From Paenarthrobacter nitroguajacolicus (GTDB taxonomy: Bacteria > Actinomycetota > Actinomycetes > Actinomycetales > Micrococcaceae), in the NCBI RefSeq assembly GCF_007786235.1, contig NZ_VNFK01000008.1, forward strand, positions 124,001 to 188,000: DNA of 64,000 nucleotides, given 5' to 3'. Positions 52,490 to 59,939 of this stretch are shown piece after piece; the first letter of the stretch is position 1; each line of letters begins with the position of its first letter. Both the position numbers and the translations under genes were made by a program. The notes below the pieces were generated by a model. It had not been told where the DNA came from and did not search any database. It was given only the letters and a program-made list of their open reading frames with translations.

Positions 52490-53323
52490 ATGCCCGAGGA
52501 GAAGAACGCCACCGTGGTCGCAGATGCCCAAGCGCAGAACGACGCAGCGCAGAAGCGCACCGGCGAAGCTGCCTTCTTCGATGTCGACAACACTTTGATG
52601 AAGGGCGCGAGCCTCTTTCACGTTGCCCGGAAGATGTACGAGCGTAAGGCCTTCACGCTGCCGCAGGCTGCTGGATTTGCCTGGAAACAGTTCAAGTTCG
52701 TCATGCGCGGCGAGAACATGGAGGACGTTCACGCGGTGCGTGATTCCGCGTTGACCCTCGCGGCCGGCATCACTGTGGCCGACATCAAGGCGTTGGGCGA
52801 AGAAGTCTACGACGAAATGATCGAGTCGCGGATTTGGCCGGGAACCAAGGCCTTGGCCGAGCAGCATCTTAGGGTTGGTCGCAAAGTTTGGCTCGTCACA
52901 GCGACTCCCATCGAAGTTGCCACCGTCATCTCCACCCGACTTGGGCTGACGGGTGCACTCGGGACCGTAGGGGAAGTGCACGATGGCATGTACACGGGGA
53001 AGCTAGTCGGCGACATTCTCCACGGCCCGGCCAAAGCAGTGGCAGTCCAACTCATTGCCGAACGTGAGGGGCTGGATTTGGAGCACTGCTGGGCCTACAG
53101 CGATTCTGCAAACGACATTCCCCTGCTCACCATGGTGGGGCACCCGGTAGTCATTAACCCTGATGCGAAACTGCGCCGTCACGCCCGGGACAACAACTGG
53201 CCTGTGTACGATTTCCGCTCCGGTCGTCGCGCCGCCACGCTCGGGCTGAAGGCTGCAACGGTCGGCGGAGCGATTTACGGTCTCTGGCGTGGCTTCTCGC
53301 GGTTCCGCGGTCCCCGCTACTGA
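52490..53323 (+). CDS. HAD-superfamily hydrolase, subfamily IB (SerB/CicA-like)
   Basis: 277 residues. Motif I FFDVDNTLMKG (nucleophile Asp), motif II LVTATPIEVA, motif III with Lys in HGPAKAVAVQ, motif IV YSDSANDIPLL. This set fits the HAD-IB phosphatases of mycobacteria and Arthrobacter; the substrate may be a phospho-amino acid or a lipid phosphate. The last 35 residues contain a weak hydrophobic stretch (GLKAATVGGAIYGLW). Its TGA is followed at once by repeat array D. Confidence 0.88.
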   Translation: MPEEKNATVVADAQAQNDAAQKRTGEAAFFDVDNTLMKGASLFHVARKMYERKAFTLPQAAGFAWKQFKFVMRGENMEDVHAVRDSALTLAAGITVADIKALGEEVYDEMIESRIWPGTKALAEQHLRVGRKVWLVTATPIEVATVISTRLGLTGALGTVGEVHDGMYTGKLVGDILHGPAKAVAVQLIAEREGLDLEHCWAYSDSANDIPLLTMVGHPVVINPDAKLRRHARDNNWPVYDFRSGRRAATLGLKAATVGGAIYGLWRGFSRFRGPRY

Positions 53324-53405
53324 CCCTCGTTCACATCGCCCCAAACCCTCACCCTCTCTCACATCCCACCCCCAAAACCCTCACCCTCTCTCACATCCCG
53401 CGGGC
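53324..53405 (+). repeat. CTCTCTCAC repeat array D (after HAD gene, upstream of DUF559 unit 2)
   Basis: A degenerate unit (CTCGTTCACATCGCC, 53326) directly after the HAD stop, then CTCTCTCACATCCC at 53354 and 53386 (32-base period). It is oriented opposite to array E on the other side of the DUF559 gene. Confidence 0.88.
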
Positions 53406-53417
53406 CATCAGGCTGCC

Positions 53418-53426
53418 TGTGGATAA
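53418..53426 (+). promoter_or_regulatory. DnaA-box sequence TGTGGATAA upstream of DUF559 gene 2
   Basis: Inside GCCTGTGGATAAC (53415-53427), identical to the 13-mer at 15229-15241 before the other DUF559 gene. It lies about 12 bases after repeat array D and 38 bases before the start codon. Confidence 0.6.
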
Positions 53427-53465
53427 CTTCTGCAGACAAAGTGCCCGACCGGCAACAATTCCGGT

Positions 53466-54428
53466 ATGGAAAAACTCACCCTGACAGAGTCCGATCTGCC
53501 GACGGCACCGTTCACTCTCGACGAAGCTAAATCAGCGGGCATCAAACAAGAGCGCCTTTGGCGTCGCAGTGACATCGCCCCTGTGAGCCGGGGCCTGTAT
53601 CGCCCGGCCAATTGGGACTTTGACCTGGAGGCGGCCGCCCGCTCGCTGTCAGCTGCGAGCCCTGGCGCTTGGATTTCTCACGTCACGGCAGCGAAACTCC
53701 ATGGTTTCTCGCTGCCTCCGTGGCTATCGGATTCAAACGAGCTGCACCTCAGTAAGCCGAGGAATCTGCCGTCAGTGCGCCGAAAAGGAGTAACCGGCCA
53801 CACTCTGACGATTTCGGACGGGGAAGTCGAGCAGGTCCGAGGGATCTGGATTTCAACTCGATCAAGAACATGGTTGGACTTGGCCCGCGCTATGCCCTTG
53901 AAGGAACTGGTCTGTATCGGTGATGAGCTCATTCGCAACCCGAGGCTCGAATTCGAACAACGAGCCGAGCCCTTTACAACGATCGCTGCACTCCGCGCCA
54001 TGGTGAACCGACACAAGAACCTCCAAGGCGTGGTCCGAGCCCGGGAAGCACTGGACCTGATGCGCGTCGGCTCCGATTCGGCGCCGGAATCGATGCTACG
54101 TCTTGCGATGTTCGACGCTGGGCTTCCGGAGCCGGAACTTCAGGTGCTGCTCCGTCCCAACGATCCCCTCTCGCCGTCCGCGGACCTTGGGTATCGAAAA
54201 CGGCGCGTCGCCATCCAGTACGACGGCGGCCATCACCTTGAGGAGAAACAGGTGTTCAGTGATCGGCGGAGGGACAAGGCGTTCATCGCTGCGGGCTGGA
54301 CAGTCTTGGTCTTCAACAAGGCAGACTTGGCAAATGATTTCGACGCGGCAGTACGGCAGATCAAGAAGGTGCTGCGGACCGCTTGGATCGATCCCGCCGT
54401 CGAATCAGGCTTTTCCGGCGGGACGTGA
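53466..54428 (+). CDS. DUF559 endonuclease-like protein with N-terminal winged-HTH (unit 2)
   Basis: 320 residues, a paralogue of the protein at 15278. N-terminal AbiEi-like winged helix (APFTLDEAKSAGIKQERLW, VSRGLYRP), middle region AWISHVTAAKLHGFSLPPWL, and conserved RRKGVTGH and STRSRTWLDLARAM. The C-terminal DUF559/Vsr-like nuclease domain has SADLGY, VAIQYDGGHHLE, DRRRDKAF and AAGWTVLVF. Relative to unit 1 the acidic residue of EYEG is Gln (QYDG), but Asp, Asp and His are kept. The gene lies between inverted arrays of the CTCTCTCAC repeat, and its TGA is formed by the first GTGAGAGAG of array E. Confidence 0.85.
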   Translation: MEKLTLTESDLPTAPFTLDEAKSAGIKQERLWRRSDIAPVSRGLYRPANWDFDLEAAARSLSAASPGAWISHVTAAKLHGFSLPPWLSDSNELHLSKPRNLPSVRRKGVTGHTLTISDGEVEQVRGIWISTRSRTWLDLARAMPLKELVCIGDELIRNPRLEFEQRAEPFTTIAALRAMVNRHKNLQGVVRAREALDLMRVGSDSAPESMLRLAMFDAGLPEPELQVLLRPNDPLSPSADLGYRKRRVAIQYDGGHHLEEKQVFSDRRRDKAFIAAGWTVLVFNKADLANDFDAAVRQIKKVLRTAWIDPAVESGFSGGT

Positions 54429-54505
54429 GAGAGCATCCCCAAAAACCCGGCGGGACGTGAGAGAGCATCACCAAAAACCCGGCGGGACGTGAGAGAGCAT
54501 CGGGG
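54415..54505 (-). repeat. CTCTCTCAC repeat array E (overlapping the end of DUF559 gene 2)
   Basis: Three units CCGGCGGGACGTGAGAGAG starting at 54415, 54447 and 54479, exact 32-base period, with linkers CATCCCCAAAAAC and CATCACCAAAAAC. The first unit encodes the last codons (GGT) and TGA of the DUF559 gene. The last unit runs into a small hairpin GCATC-GGG-GATGC. Confidence 0.92.
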
Positions 54506-54509
54506 ATGC

Positions 54510-54544
54510 AAAAATGCCCGCCACCTCGAGAGGCAACGGGCATT
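54510..54544 (-). terminator. Rho-independent terminator of the bS22 gene
   Basis: Stem AATGCCCG / CGGGCATT (with inner GCC/GGC pairs) followed on the minus strand by a run of five T, 20 bases beyond the bS22 stop. This is the only textbook U-run terminator seen in the window. Confidence 0.85.
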
Positions 54545-54563
54545 CACGCTTGGTGAAGTATCT

Positions 54564-54662
54564 CTACTTCTTATTGCGGCGCTGGTGGCGAGTCTTGCGA
54601 AGCAGCTTGCGGTGCTTCTTCTTGGCCATACGCTTGCGGCGCTTCTTAATAACTGAACCCAC
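54564..54662 (-). CDS. 30S ribosomal protein bS22 (AURKAIP1/COX24 domain)
   Basis: 32 residues, beginning MGSVIKKRRKRMAKKKHRKL and continuing LRKTRHQRRNKK. It starts with GTG at 54662, with AAGGA six bases upstream. The sequence is that of the tiny, extremely basic actinobacterial bS22 (Rv0500B in M. tuberculosis), which sits in 16S rRNA near the decoding centre in mycobacterial ribosome structures. It is followed by a strong terminator. As in mycobacteria, the excisionase-like HTH gene (Rv0500A type) is its neighbour. Confidence 0.93.
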   Translation of the reverse strand: MGSVIKKRRKRMAKKKHRKLLRKTRHQRRNKK

Positions 54663-54800
54663 GAAAGTTCCTTACAAACTAGAAGTTCCTGTCTGTTGGA
54701 ACAGATCCGCGGAAGCAGACAAGTACAACTGACAGATTCTTACATTGACGTAAAACGTTCCTTAACAGAGTACCGCTTCAGAGGGGCACCCCGTGACCAC

Positions 54801-54817
54801 GGTCCGCGGGACGGACC
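54801..54817 (-). terminator. Hairpin after the excisionase-like HTH gene
   Basis: GGTCCG / CGGACC stem with five-base loop, ten bases beyond the HTH stop on the minus strand, next to a second small stem CCGTG / CACGG. No U-run. Confidence 0.45.
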
Positions 54818-54826
54818 CAGGCAGCC

Positions 54827-55039
54827 TCAGGCAGTCTCGGATTGTCCGTCCACCACAGCACCCTTGAGGTACTGGGCAACGGCCTCTTCCGGAACCCGGA
54901 AGGAACGGCCGAACCTTACGGCGGGCATTTCCCCTGAGTGGACCAGGCGATACACAGTCATTTTGGAAACACGCAGGACGTCGGCTACTTCAGCCACCGT
55001 CATGAAACGCGCATTCGAGAAGTTAGTCTCCGCGGACAT
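54827..55039 (-). CDS. Excisionase-family helix-turn-helix protein (Rv0500A-like)
   Basis: 70 residues, MerR-like winged HTH: FMTVAEVADVLRVSKMTVYR, then LVHSGEMPAVRFGRSFRVPE and EAVAQYLKG. It corresponds to the small DNA-binding protein found next to bS22 in mycobacteria and most actinobacteria (related to BldC). ATG 55039 has AAAGGA nine bases upstream; a longer frame upstream lacks any family match. Likely a housekeeping regulator, targets unknown. The 232 bases before it, up to the DAHP synthase stop, hold no gene that I can see. Confidence 0.88.
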   Translation of the reverse strand: MSAETNFSNARFMTVAEVADVLRVSKMTVYRLVHSGEMPAVRFGRSFRVPEEAVAQYLKGAVVDGQSETA

Positions 55040-55271
55040 TTCCCATATTCCTTTGCTCTCAGACAGTAGGACACCCCCAGTAGAACGGTGTGCCGATGCT
55101 GAGCCATCAAACAACCATGTGCTAGATACTCTAGAGGCTGATGGGGCCAATGTGAAAGCGTTTCGGGAAAGTGGGATGCTGCTCTCCCGGCAGGTCAGGG
55201 CCCATAACGGGGCCTCGCTGCGGGCAATGCCGAACGCACGGCATACTCCGCAGCGAAGCCACGAAATGGAC

Positions 55272-56420
55272 TTACTCCGCAACCACCCCGCGACGCTTGC
55301 GGGCGGAGGCGGCGAGCTGCTCCAGCACCGAGGCCGTAACGTCCCATTCCATGCAGGCATCCGTGACGCTCTGGCCGTAGACCAGTTCCTGCTCACCAGC
55401 CAACTGCTTGACCGTGTCCAGGTTCTGCGCACCGCCAACCAGGAAGCTCTCCAGCATGACGCCGGCAATAGCCGAGGTCTCCCCGGCTTCGAGCTGCGCA
55501 CCGATTTCCAGCGCAACCTCGGCCTGGCGGTGGTGGCTCTTGCCGCTGTTGGCGTGGCTGGCGTCCACGATCAAGCGCGGGTTCAGCCCCTTGGCTGCGA
55601 GCTTGGAGGAAGCGGCGGCAACGTCTTCCTGGGAGTAGTTCGGGCCCTTTCGTCCGCCACGGAGGATCACATGCGTGTCCGGGTTGCCGGACGTCGCTAC
55701 AAGGGCCGCGCGGCCGTCGTCGTCGATTCCCAGGAAGGCCTGCTCAGCGGCAGAGGCGCCGCAAGCGTCAATCGCCACCTGGAGATCGCCGTCGGTGCCG
55801 TTCTTGAAGCCGATAGGCATGGACAGCCCGGAGGCGAGCTGGCGGTGGATTTGACTCTCGGTGGTGCGGGCACCGATGGCGCCCCACGAGACGAGGTCCG
55901 CCATGTATTGCGGGCTGATGGGTTCGAGGAATTCGGTGGCAGTGGGCAGGCCCAGCGCGGTGACCTGCTTGAGGAAGCCACGAGCGGCGCGCAAGCCGGC
56001 AGCGATGTCGTGGCTGCCGTCCAGGTGGGGATCGTTGATGAGTCCCTTCCAACCAACCGTGGTGCGCGGCTTTTCGAAGTACGTCCGCATCACGATCAGC
56101 AAGTCTTCCTTGTGCTTCTCCGCCTGGCTGACCAACCGACGCGCGTATTCGAGGCCCGCCTTGGGGTCGTGGATGGAGCATGGTCCCACGATCACCAAAA
56201 GGCGGTCGTCCACGCCGTCCATGATGGCGCGCACCTGGTCGCGGCCACGGTCGACGACGGCTGCTGAGCGGGCATCAAGCGGCAACTCGGCGATGAGGTC
56301 CTGAGGGGCCGGAAGCGGCTCGAAGCGGGCCACCCGCAGGTTGGAGGTGGCAGGCTGCGCGGCGTCGGCGGCGTCGGCGGCTTCGAGCGATTCGGTGGGT
56401 TCTGCGGCGATGCTGGTCAT
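55272..56420 (-). CDS. 3-deoxy-7-phosphoheptulonate (DAHP) synthase, class I
   Basis: 382 residues. Condenses phosphoenolpyruvate and erythrose 4-phosphate, the first shikimate step. AroF/AroG/AroH family motifs: IVGPCSIHDPKAGLEYARRL, MRTYFEKPRTTVGWKGLIND, GARTTESQIHRQLASGLSMP, FKNGTDGD, VDASHANSGK and GVMLESFLVGG. The N-terminal 25 residues are Ala-rich and extra. AGGA lies seven bases before ATG 56420. The upstream region carries a candidate aromatic leader peptide and hairpins. Feedback specificity (Phe, Tyr or Trp) cannot be assigned safely. Confidence 0.94.
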   Translation of the reverse strand: MTSIAAEPTESLEAADAADAAQPATSNLRVARFEPLPAPQDLIAELPLDARSAAVVDRGRDQVRAIMDGVDDRLLVIVGPCSIHDPKAGLEYARRLVSQAEKHKEDLLIVMRTYFEKPRTTVGWKGLINDPHLDGSHDIAAGLRAARGFLKQVTALGLPTATEFLEPISPQYMADLVSWGAIGARTTESQIHRQLASGLSMPIGFKNGTDGDLQVAIDACGASAAEQAFLGIDDDGRAALVATSGNPDTHVILRGGRKGPNYSQEDVAAASSKLAAKGLNPRLIVDASHANSGKSHHRQAEVALEIGAQLEAGETSAIAGVMLESFLVGGAQNLDTVKQLAGEQELVYGQSVTDACMEWDVTASVLEQLAASARKRRGVVAE

Positions 56421-56481
56421 GTCTGGGTCCTGTTCCGGGATACGGAGCGGGCCCCTTTTCAGAACCCGCCGGATATGGCGA

Positions 56482-56505
56482 AGGGCAGAGAATAATCTCT
56501 GCCCT
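56482..56505 (-). promoter_or_regulatory. Attenuator-like hairpin in the DAHP synthase leader
   Basis: 10-base stem AGGGCAGAGA / TCTCTGCCCT with a four-base loop, 62 bases before the synthase start. Just upstream in the transcript, a competing long stem can form between GTTGGCTCTG (RNA from 56565-56556, inside the leader peptide) and CAGAGCCAAC (from 56515-56506). The layout is that of transcription or translation attenuation; no U-run follows the hairpin. Confidence 0.6.
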
Positions 56506-56534
56506 GTTGGCTCTGAAGGAAAGTTGGATGCGTG

Positions 56535-56594
56535 TCAGTTAGACGCGGGCCCCTCCAGAGCCAACGAAAAATACGCATACCAACGCTTAGTCAT
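56535..56594 (-). CDS. Candidate aromatic leader peptide of DAHP synthase
   Basis: 19 codons, MTKRWYAYFSLALEGPASN, with Trp, Tyr, Tyr and Phe within codons 5-9 of a short frame ending 114 bases before the synthase start. Codons 10-13 make up the first arm (GTTGGCTCTG) of the long inverted repeat, so ribosome stalling at the aromatic codons would block that arm. No good ribosome site precedes the ATG, so it may be leaderless. A second frame (56459-56578) also has Phe/Trp codons but is longer and less compact. Confidence 0.6.
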   Translation of the reverse strand: MTKRWYAYFSLALEGPASN

Positions 56595-56640
56595 AGCCAC
56601 ACCATAACCGCGGTTCTTCACAGCGGGCAAATCGAGTCCA

Positions 56641-57648
56641 TCAAGATGACAGTAATTTGCGCAGGAACTGCAGCTGCTTTATCCAGTGGTGCTCTTGGCC
56701 GCCCTCGTGGTTGTTGAAGCGGTACACCTCGATGTCCTTCTCAACCCGGCCCGAACCAACACCGTAGTTGTTGTAGCTCGCGAACACCGTTGACGGCGGG
56801 CAGATATCGTCCATCTGGGCGGCGGAGAACAGCGCGGGAACCGTGGCCGCGCGGCCGAGGTGGACGCCGTCGAAGTAGTTGAGCACCGAAAGGATGGGTT
56901 CATAGCGATCCCGGTGCCGCCCCAGGAACCCAGCGATTTCCGGGTACGGTCCACGCGGGGTGATGTCGATGGCGCGGGGGAAGTCCTGGAGGAACGGGAC
57001 GTCGGGCAGCGCGGCGATGACGCCGTCGAGCCTTCCGGCCGTCAGCCCGGCAGCAGCAACAGTGATGCCGCCGCCTTGGCTCACGCCGGCCAGCACCACT
57101 TTGGAAGGGTCGACGGCGGGATGGTTCTGCGCCGCCTCTACCGCTCGGAAGGCGTCCACGTAGACACGGCGGAAGTAGTAATTGTCCTGGTGGTCGGCGC
57201 CACGGGTCATCAGGCCGGCAAAGGCGACGCCACCTGCCGAAGGATGCGGATCCGGGGTATCGCCGGAGACCCCGCCGTAGCCCTGGCCTCGGGTGTCCAT
57301 GATGAAATGTGCGTAACCGGCCTGTGCCCAGCGGGTGTTCTGGTTGACCAGCCCGCGGCCTCCGGAGTAGCCGATGTACTCCACCACTACGGGTAGCTGC
57401 TGCCCTGCCTCGAGGTGGGCGGGCACGTGCAGCCAGCCCTTGATGCGGTCTCCTCCGAAGCCGGAAAACGCGACGTCAAAGGTGTCAATCACGGATAGAT
57501 AGTTCTCCACCGGCTCGAAGACAGCGTCCAGCGGCAAGCCCCTGGCCTCGGTAATGGTCCGGTCCCAGAAGGCGTCCAAGTCTGCTGGCGGAACCGCGCT
57601 GGAGGTGTAGTTGCGAAGCTGCTCGAGGGGCAGGTCAAAGAGAGGCAT
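56641..57648 (-). CDS. Acetylxylan esterase / cephalosporin-C deacetylase family (CE7)
   Basis: 335 residues, alpha/beta hydrolase. CE7 features: GGDRIKGWLHVPAHLEAGQQ, MDTRGQGYGGVSGDT, nucleophile GVSQGGGITVAAA, Asp region AAQMDDICPPSTVFASYNNY, and the C-terminal catalytic His in NNHEGGQEHHW. Removes acetyl groups from short plant polysaccharide pieces inside the cell (no signal peptide). It follows the DUF1961 gene by 50 bases and is probably the last gene of the pectin-type operon. Confidence 0.9.
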   Translation of the reverse strand: MPLFDLPLEQLRNYTSSAVPPADLDAFWDRTITEARGLPLDAVFEPVENYLSVIDTFDVAFSGFGGDRIKGWLHVPAHLEAGQQLPVVVEYIGYSGGRGLVNQNTRWAQAGYAHFIMDTRGQGYGGVSGDTPDPHPSAGGVAFAGLMTRGADHQDNYYFRRVYVDAFRAVEAAQNHPAVDPSKVVLAGVSQGGGITVAAAGLTAGRLDGVIAALPDVPFLQDFPRAIDITPRGPYPEIAGFLGRHRDRYEPILSVLNYFDGVHLGRAATVPALFSAAQMDDICPPSTVFASYNNYGVGSGRVEKDIEVYRFNNHEGGQEHHWIKQLQFLRKLLSS

Positions 57649-57698
57649 GGGGACATCCTACGTCATGGTTTCGTGTGCCCCATCACAGGGCGCGGCAG

Positions 57699-58376
57699 CT
57701 ACAAGGGGCTGATGGACAGGTTGCGGTAGGCGGCTTTGAGCGGGGCCATTTGGCGGATTCCGAAGTAGCCCCCGCCCAAAGGCTCGGGGCTTGGATCCAT
57801 CCACTCAAAGAGCGGCAAGCCATCGATGGAAAAGGCTACTCGTGGTCCGTCTTTGATGACTTCCATCCGATAGAAGCCGTCAGCGTCCTCAGCGGGAGGA
57901 AGCGGATCAGCCCCTTGCGCCACAAGCTGGAAGCCTGTGCTCTTACGGAGATTGCAGGTGCGGAACCGGCGCTCGGAGGCGTACTTGTGGCGGAAGTAGG
58001 AGATATGGAGTGCGTCGAGGTCTCCCGAGTGGTACTGCGGGTAGAAGCCGGTGCGGGGAGCCAAGGACGGGGAGAACAGATCCTCGCCACGGTGCCCGCG
58101 GGCAGCGAAGAACACCATGGCCAGTCCGGGCTCTTCCAGTGGCAGGAACTCCCAGGTGATCCGCACGTGATCCGGGATTTCTTCCGGGCACCAGAGGGTC
58201 CAGTGGGCGTGGTCGCCGTGCTCTTCCGCGTCAAGGGAGCCCGACAGGACCAGCGCGCTGGTCCCGTCGCCGCTCAAACCCGGGCCGCCGTCGTCGTGCG
58301 TTCCGAACTGAACCGGCCCCTCGGCCACCCAGCCCGCCACATCCGAAGGACCTCGCAAAGGGTTCGAGTAGATCAA
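57699..58376 (-). CDS. DUF1961 family protein (YesU-like)
   Basis: 225 residues, beta-sandwich (jelly-roll, lectin-like) family DUF1961: WTLWCPEEIPDHVRITWEFL, LAMVFFAARGHRGEDLF, TGFYPQYHSGDLDALHISYF, GGYFGIRQMAPLKAAYRNL. Bacillus YesU of the rhamnogalacturonan cluster belongs here. The exact activity is not established for the family. Its ATG overlaps the acetylesterase stop by four bases. Confidence 0.85.
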   Translation of the reverse strand: MIYSNPLRGPSDVAGWVAEGPVQFGTHDDGGPGLSGDGTSALVLSGSLDAEEHGDHAHWTLWCPEEIPDHVRITWEFLPLEEPGLAMVFFAARGHRGEDLFSPSLAPRTGFYPQYHSGDLDALHISYFRHKYASERRFRTCNLRKSTGFQLVAQGADPLPPAEDADGFYRMEVIKDGPRVAFSIDGLPLFEWMDPSPEPLGGGYFGIRQMAPLKAAYRNLSISPL

Positions 58377-59044
58377 GCCTGCGCCGCCGCCTTGAGCGTC
58401 ACCGTCAGCCCGTACCCGTGGGCTTCGAGCTGTTCAGCGACAAAGACGGCGATTCGTTGGGCGCCTTTCACATGGAAGTGCGTGTTGTCTTCCAAGCCGC
58501 CTGCCCAGTGGGCATGTTCGCCCGGTGCGAAGTGGAAGAACAACTCCTTGGAGCCCTCCTCCCCCAGTTCCTGGTAGAGCGATCGGGTCCACTGGTTGAG
58601 GTCGATGACGTCGAGGCCGAGCTCGGCCCCAAGCCCGCGAACGGTGTCCGCGTAGTCGCCCAAGGTCACCTCCAGCGTGCCGCCGGCCCAATGCCGGCGT
58701 TCCACCGACGTGCACAGGACGGGAACACCGCCCTTGGCCCGAACCTCGGCCACCATGCGACGGAGGTTGGCGGCGTATCCCGCGTGCGCGGCGAGGTGGG
58801 CGCGCTTCTGGTCGTTGTGCCCAAACTGGATCAGGACAAGATCGTCCTTCACCGTCTGGTTGAGCAGCTGGTACCAGAGGCCCTCCTCGCGGAACGACTC
58901 GGTGGTGGCGCCGCCCTTGGCGTAGTTGTGGACGGCGGCCCACCAGTAGGTCTCGGGTGCCAGGTGGGCGCCCCAGCCGCTCATCGGGTACTCGTAACTG
59001 GGGCAGGCGGCCACGGTTGAGTCGCCCGCGAGGAGGATTTTCAT
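58373..59044 (-). CDS. Rhamnogalacturonan acetylesterase-like SGNH hydrolase (CE12)
   Basis: 223 residues. Block I LLAGDSTVAACPSYEYPMSG (Ser), block II Gly in AKGGATTESFREEG, block III GHNDQKRAH (Asn), block V DNTHFHVKGAQR (Asp, His). This is the RGAE/YesT pattern. It deacetylates galacturonate residues of pectin fragments; no signal peptide, so it acts on imported oligosaccharides. It lies between the importer permease and DUF1961. Confidence 0.9.
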   Translation of the reverse strand: MKILLAGDSTVAACPSYEYPMSGWGAHLAPETYWWAAVHNYAKGGATTESFREEGLWYQLLNQTVKDDLVLIQFGHNDQKRAHLAAHAGYAANLRRMVAEVRAKGGVPVLCTSVERRHWAGGTLEVTLGDYADTVRGLGAELGLDVIDLNQWTRSLYQELGEEGSKELFFHFAPGEHAHWAGGLEDNTHFHVKGAQRIAVFVAEQLEAHGYGLTVTLKAAAQA

Positions 59045-59066
59045 GGTTGTCCTTTCGAGATGGCTT

Positions 59067-59939
59067 CTAGCCCTTGACCGAGCCGATCAGCATGCCCTTG
59101 GCGAAGTGCTTTTGCAGGAAGGGGTAGAAGATCAAGATAGGTAGCGTGGCCACCACGATCACGGCGAACTTGATGCCCTGCTCCGGCGGGATGTAGGTGG
59201 GATCCACATTGCCCGTACCGAGGAGGTCGGACGCGGCGGTGACTTGGCGCAGGTACATCTGGAGGGTCCACATGTTGTTGTCGCTCAGGTAGAGCAGCGG
59301 GGACATGAAGTCGTTCCAGATACCCACTGCATAGAACAGGGCGAACGTCGCCAGTACCGGCTTGGACAGTGGCAGCAGGATCCGCCAGAGAATCCCGATT
59401 TCCGTGGCACCGTCCATTTTGGCGGACTCTTCCAGCTCTGCAGGGAGTTCCTGGAAGAAGTTCTTGATGATGATCAGGCTGAACGGGTTGATGGCCGCAG
59501 GCAAAATGAGGGCCCAGTAGGTGTTCAGCAGGCCCAGGTCCTTGACCAGCAGGAACGTGGGAATCATCCCACCGGAAAACACCATGGCGAAGACCACCAG
59601 GGACATGATCAGTTTCCGGCCGCGCAGGTTCTTCTTCGCCAGGGGGTAGGCCATGGTGACCGTCAGGATGAGCTGGATCAGGGTGCCCACCAGCGTGACC
59701 AGCACCGTGGTGATCAGCGCCCGCGTGAAGGCCGGAGTGGAAAAGATGTACTCGTAGGCGCCGAGCGTGAATTGCTCGGGCCAGACGAAGAACGCCCGTC
59801 GGGTGATTTCCGCTTCATTGGCGAAGGACCCGGCCACGACGTACACAAACGGCAGCAGGGTGATGATGCCCACCAGGGTGAGGAAGACGTAGTTGGCGGC
59901 GTCGAAAATCCGTCCGCCTCTGGTGTTGTGAATCTTCAT
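59067..59939 (-). CDS. Carbohydrate ABC permease (YtcP/LplC type)
   Basis: 290 residues, six membrane segments, with the inner-membrane EAA loop AKMDGATEIGILWRILLPLS and the ending GMLIGSVKG typical of the LplC/YtcP group of oligosaccharide importers. The ATPase is not encoded in the window, as usual for this class (shared MsmX-like ATPase). It starts at the base where the partner permease stops. Confidence 0.92.
   Translation of the reverse strand: MKIHNTRGGRIFDAANYVFLTLVGIITLLPFVYVVAGSFANEAEITRRAFFVWPEQFTLGAYEYIFSTPAFTRALITTVLVTLVGTLIQLILTVTMAYPLAKKNLRGRKLIMSLVVFAMVFSGGMIPTFLLVKDLGLLNTYWALILPAAINPFSLIIIKNFFQELPAELEESAKMDGATEIGILWRILLPLSKPVLATFALFYAVGIWNDFMSPLLYLSDNNMWTLQMYLRQVTAASDLLGTGNVDPTYIPPEQGIKFAVIVVATLPILIFYPFLQKHFAKGMLIGSVKG

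Noticed and set aside
53324..54505. CRISPR array made of the 32-bp-period repeats
   Set aside because: Only two or three units per array, the linkers are near-identical within an array rather than unique spacers, the core is about 14-18 bases, and there are no cas genes.
54415..54505. Array E as a rho-independent terminator
   Set aside because: The units have no internal stem of useful length and no U-run; the real terminator in this gap is the hairpin at 54510-54544 for the opposite strand.
56459..56578. Alternative 39-codon leader frame starting MRIFRWLW before DAHP synthase
   Set aside because: It also has Phe and Trp codons, but it is long, runs through both hairpins and lacks the compact aromatic run of the 19-codon frame. 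Kept only as an alternative.
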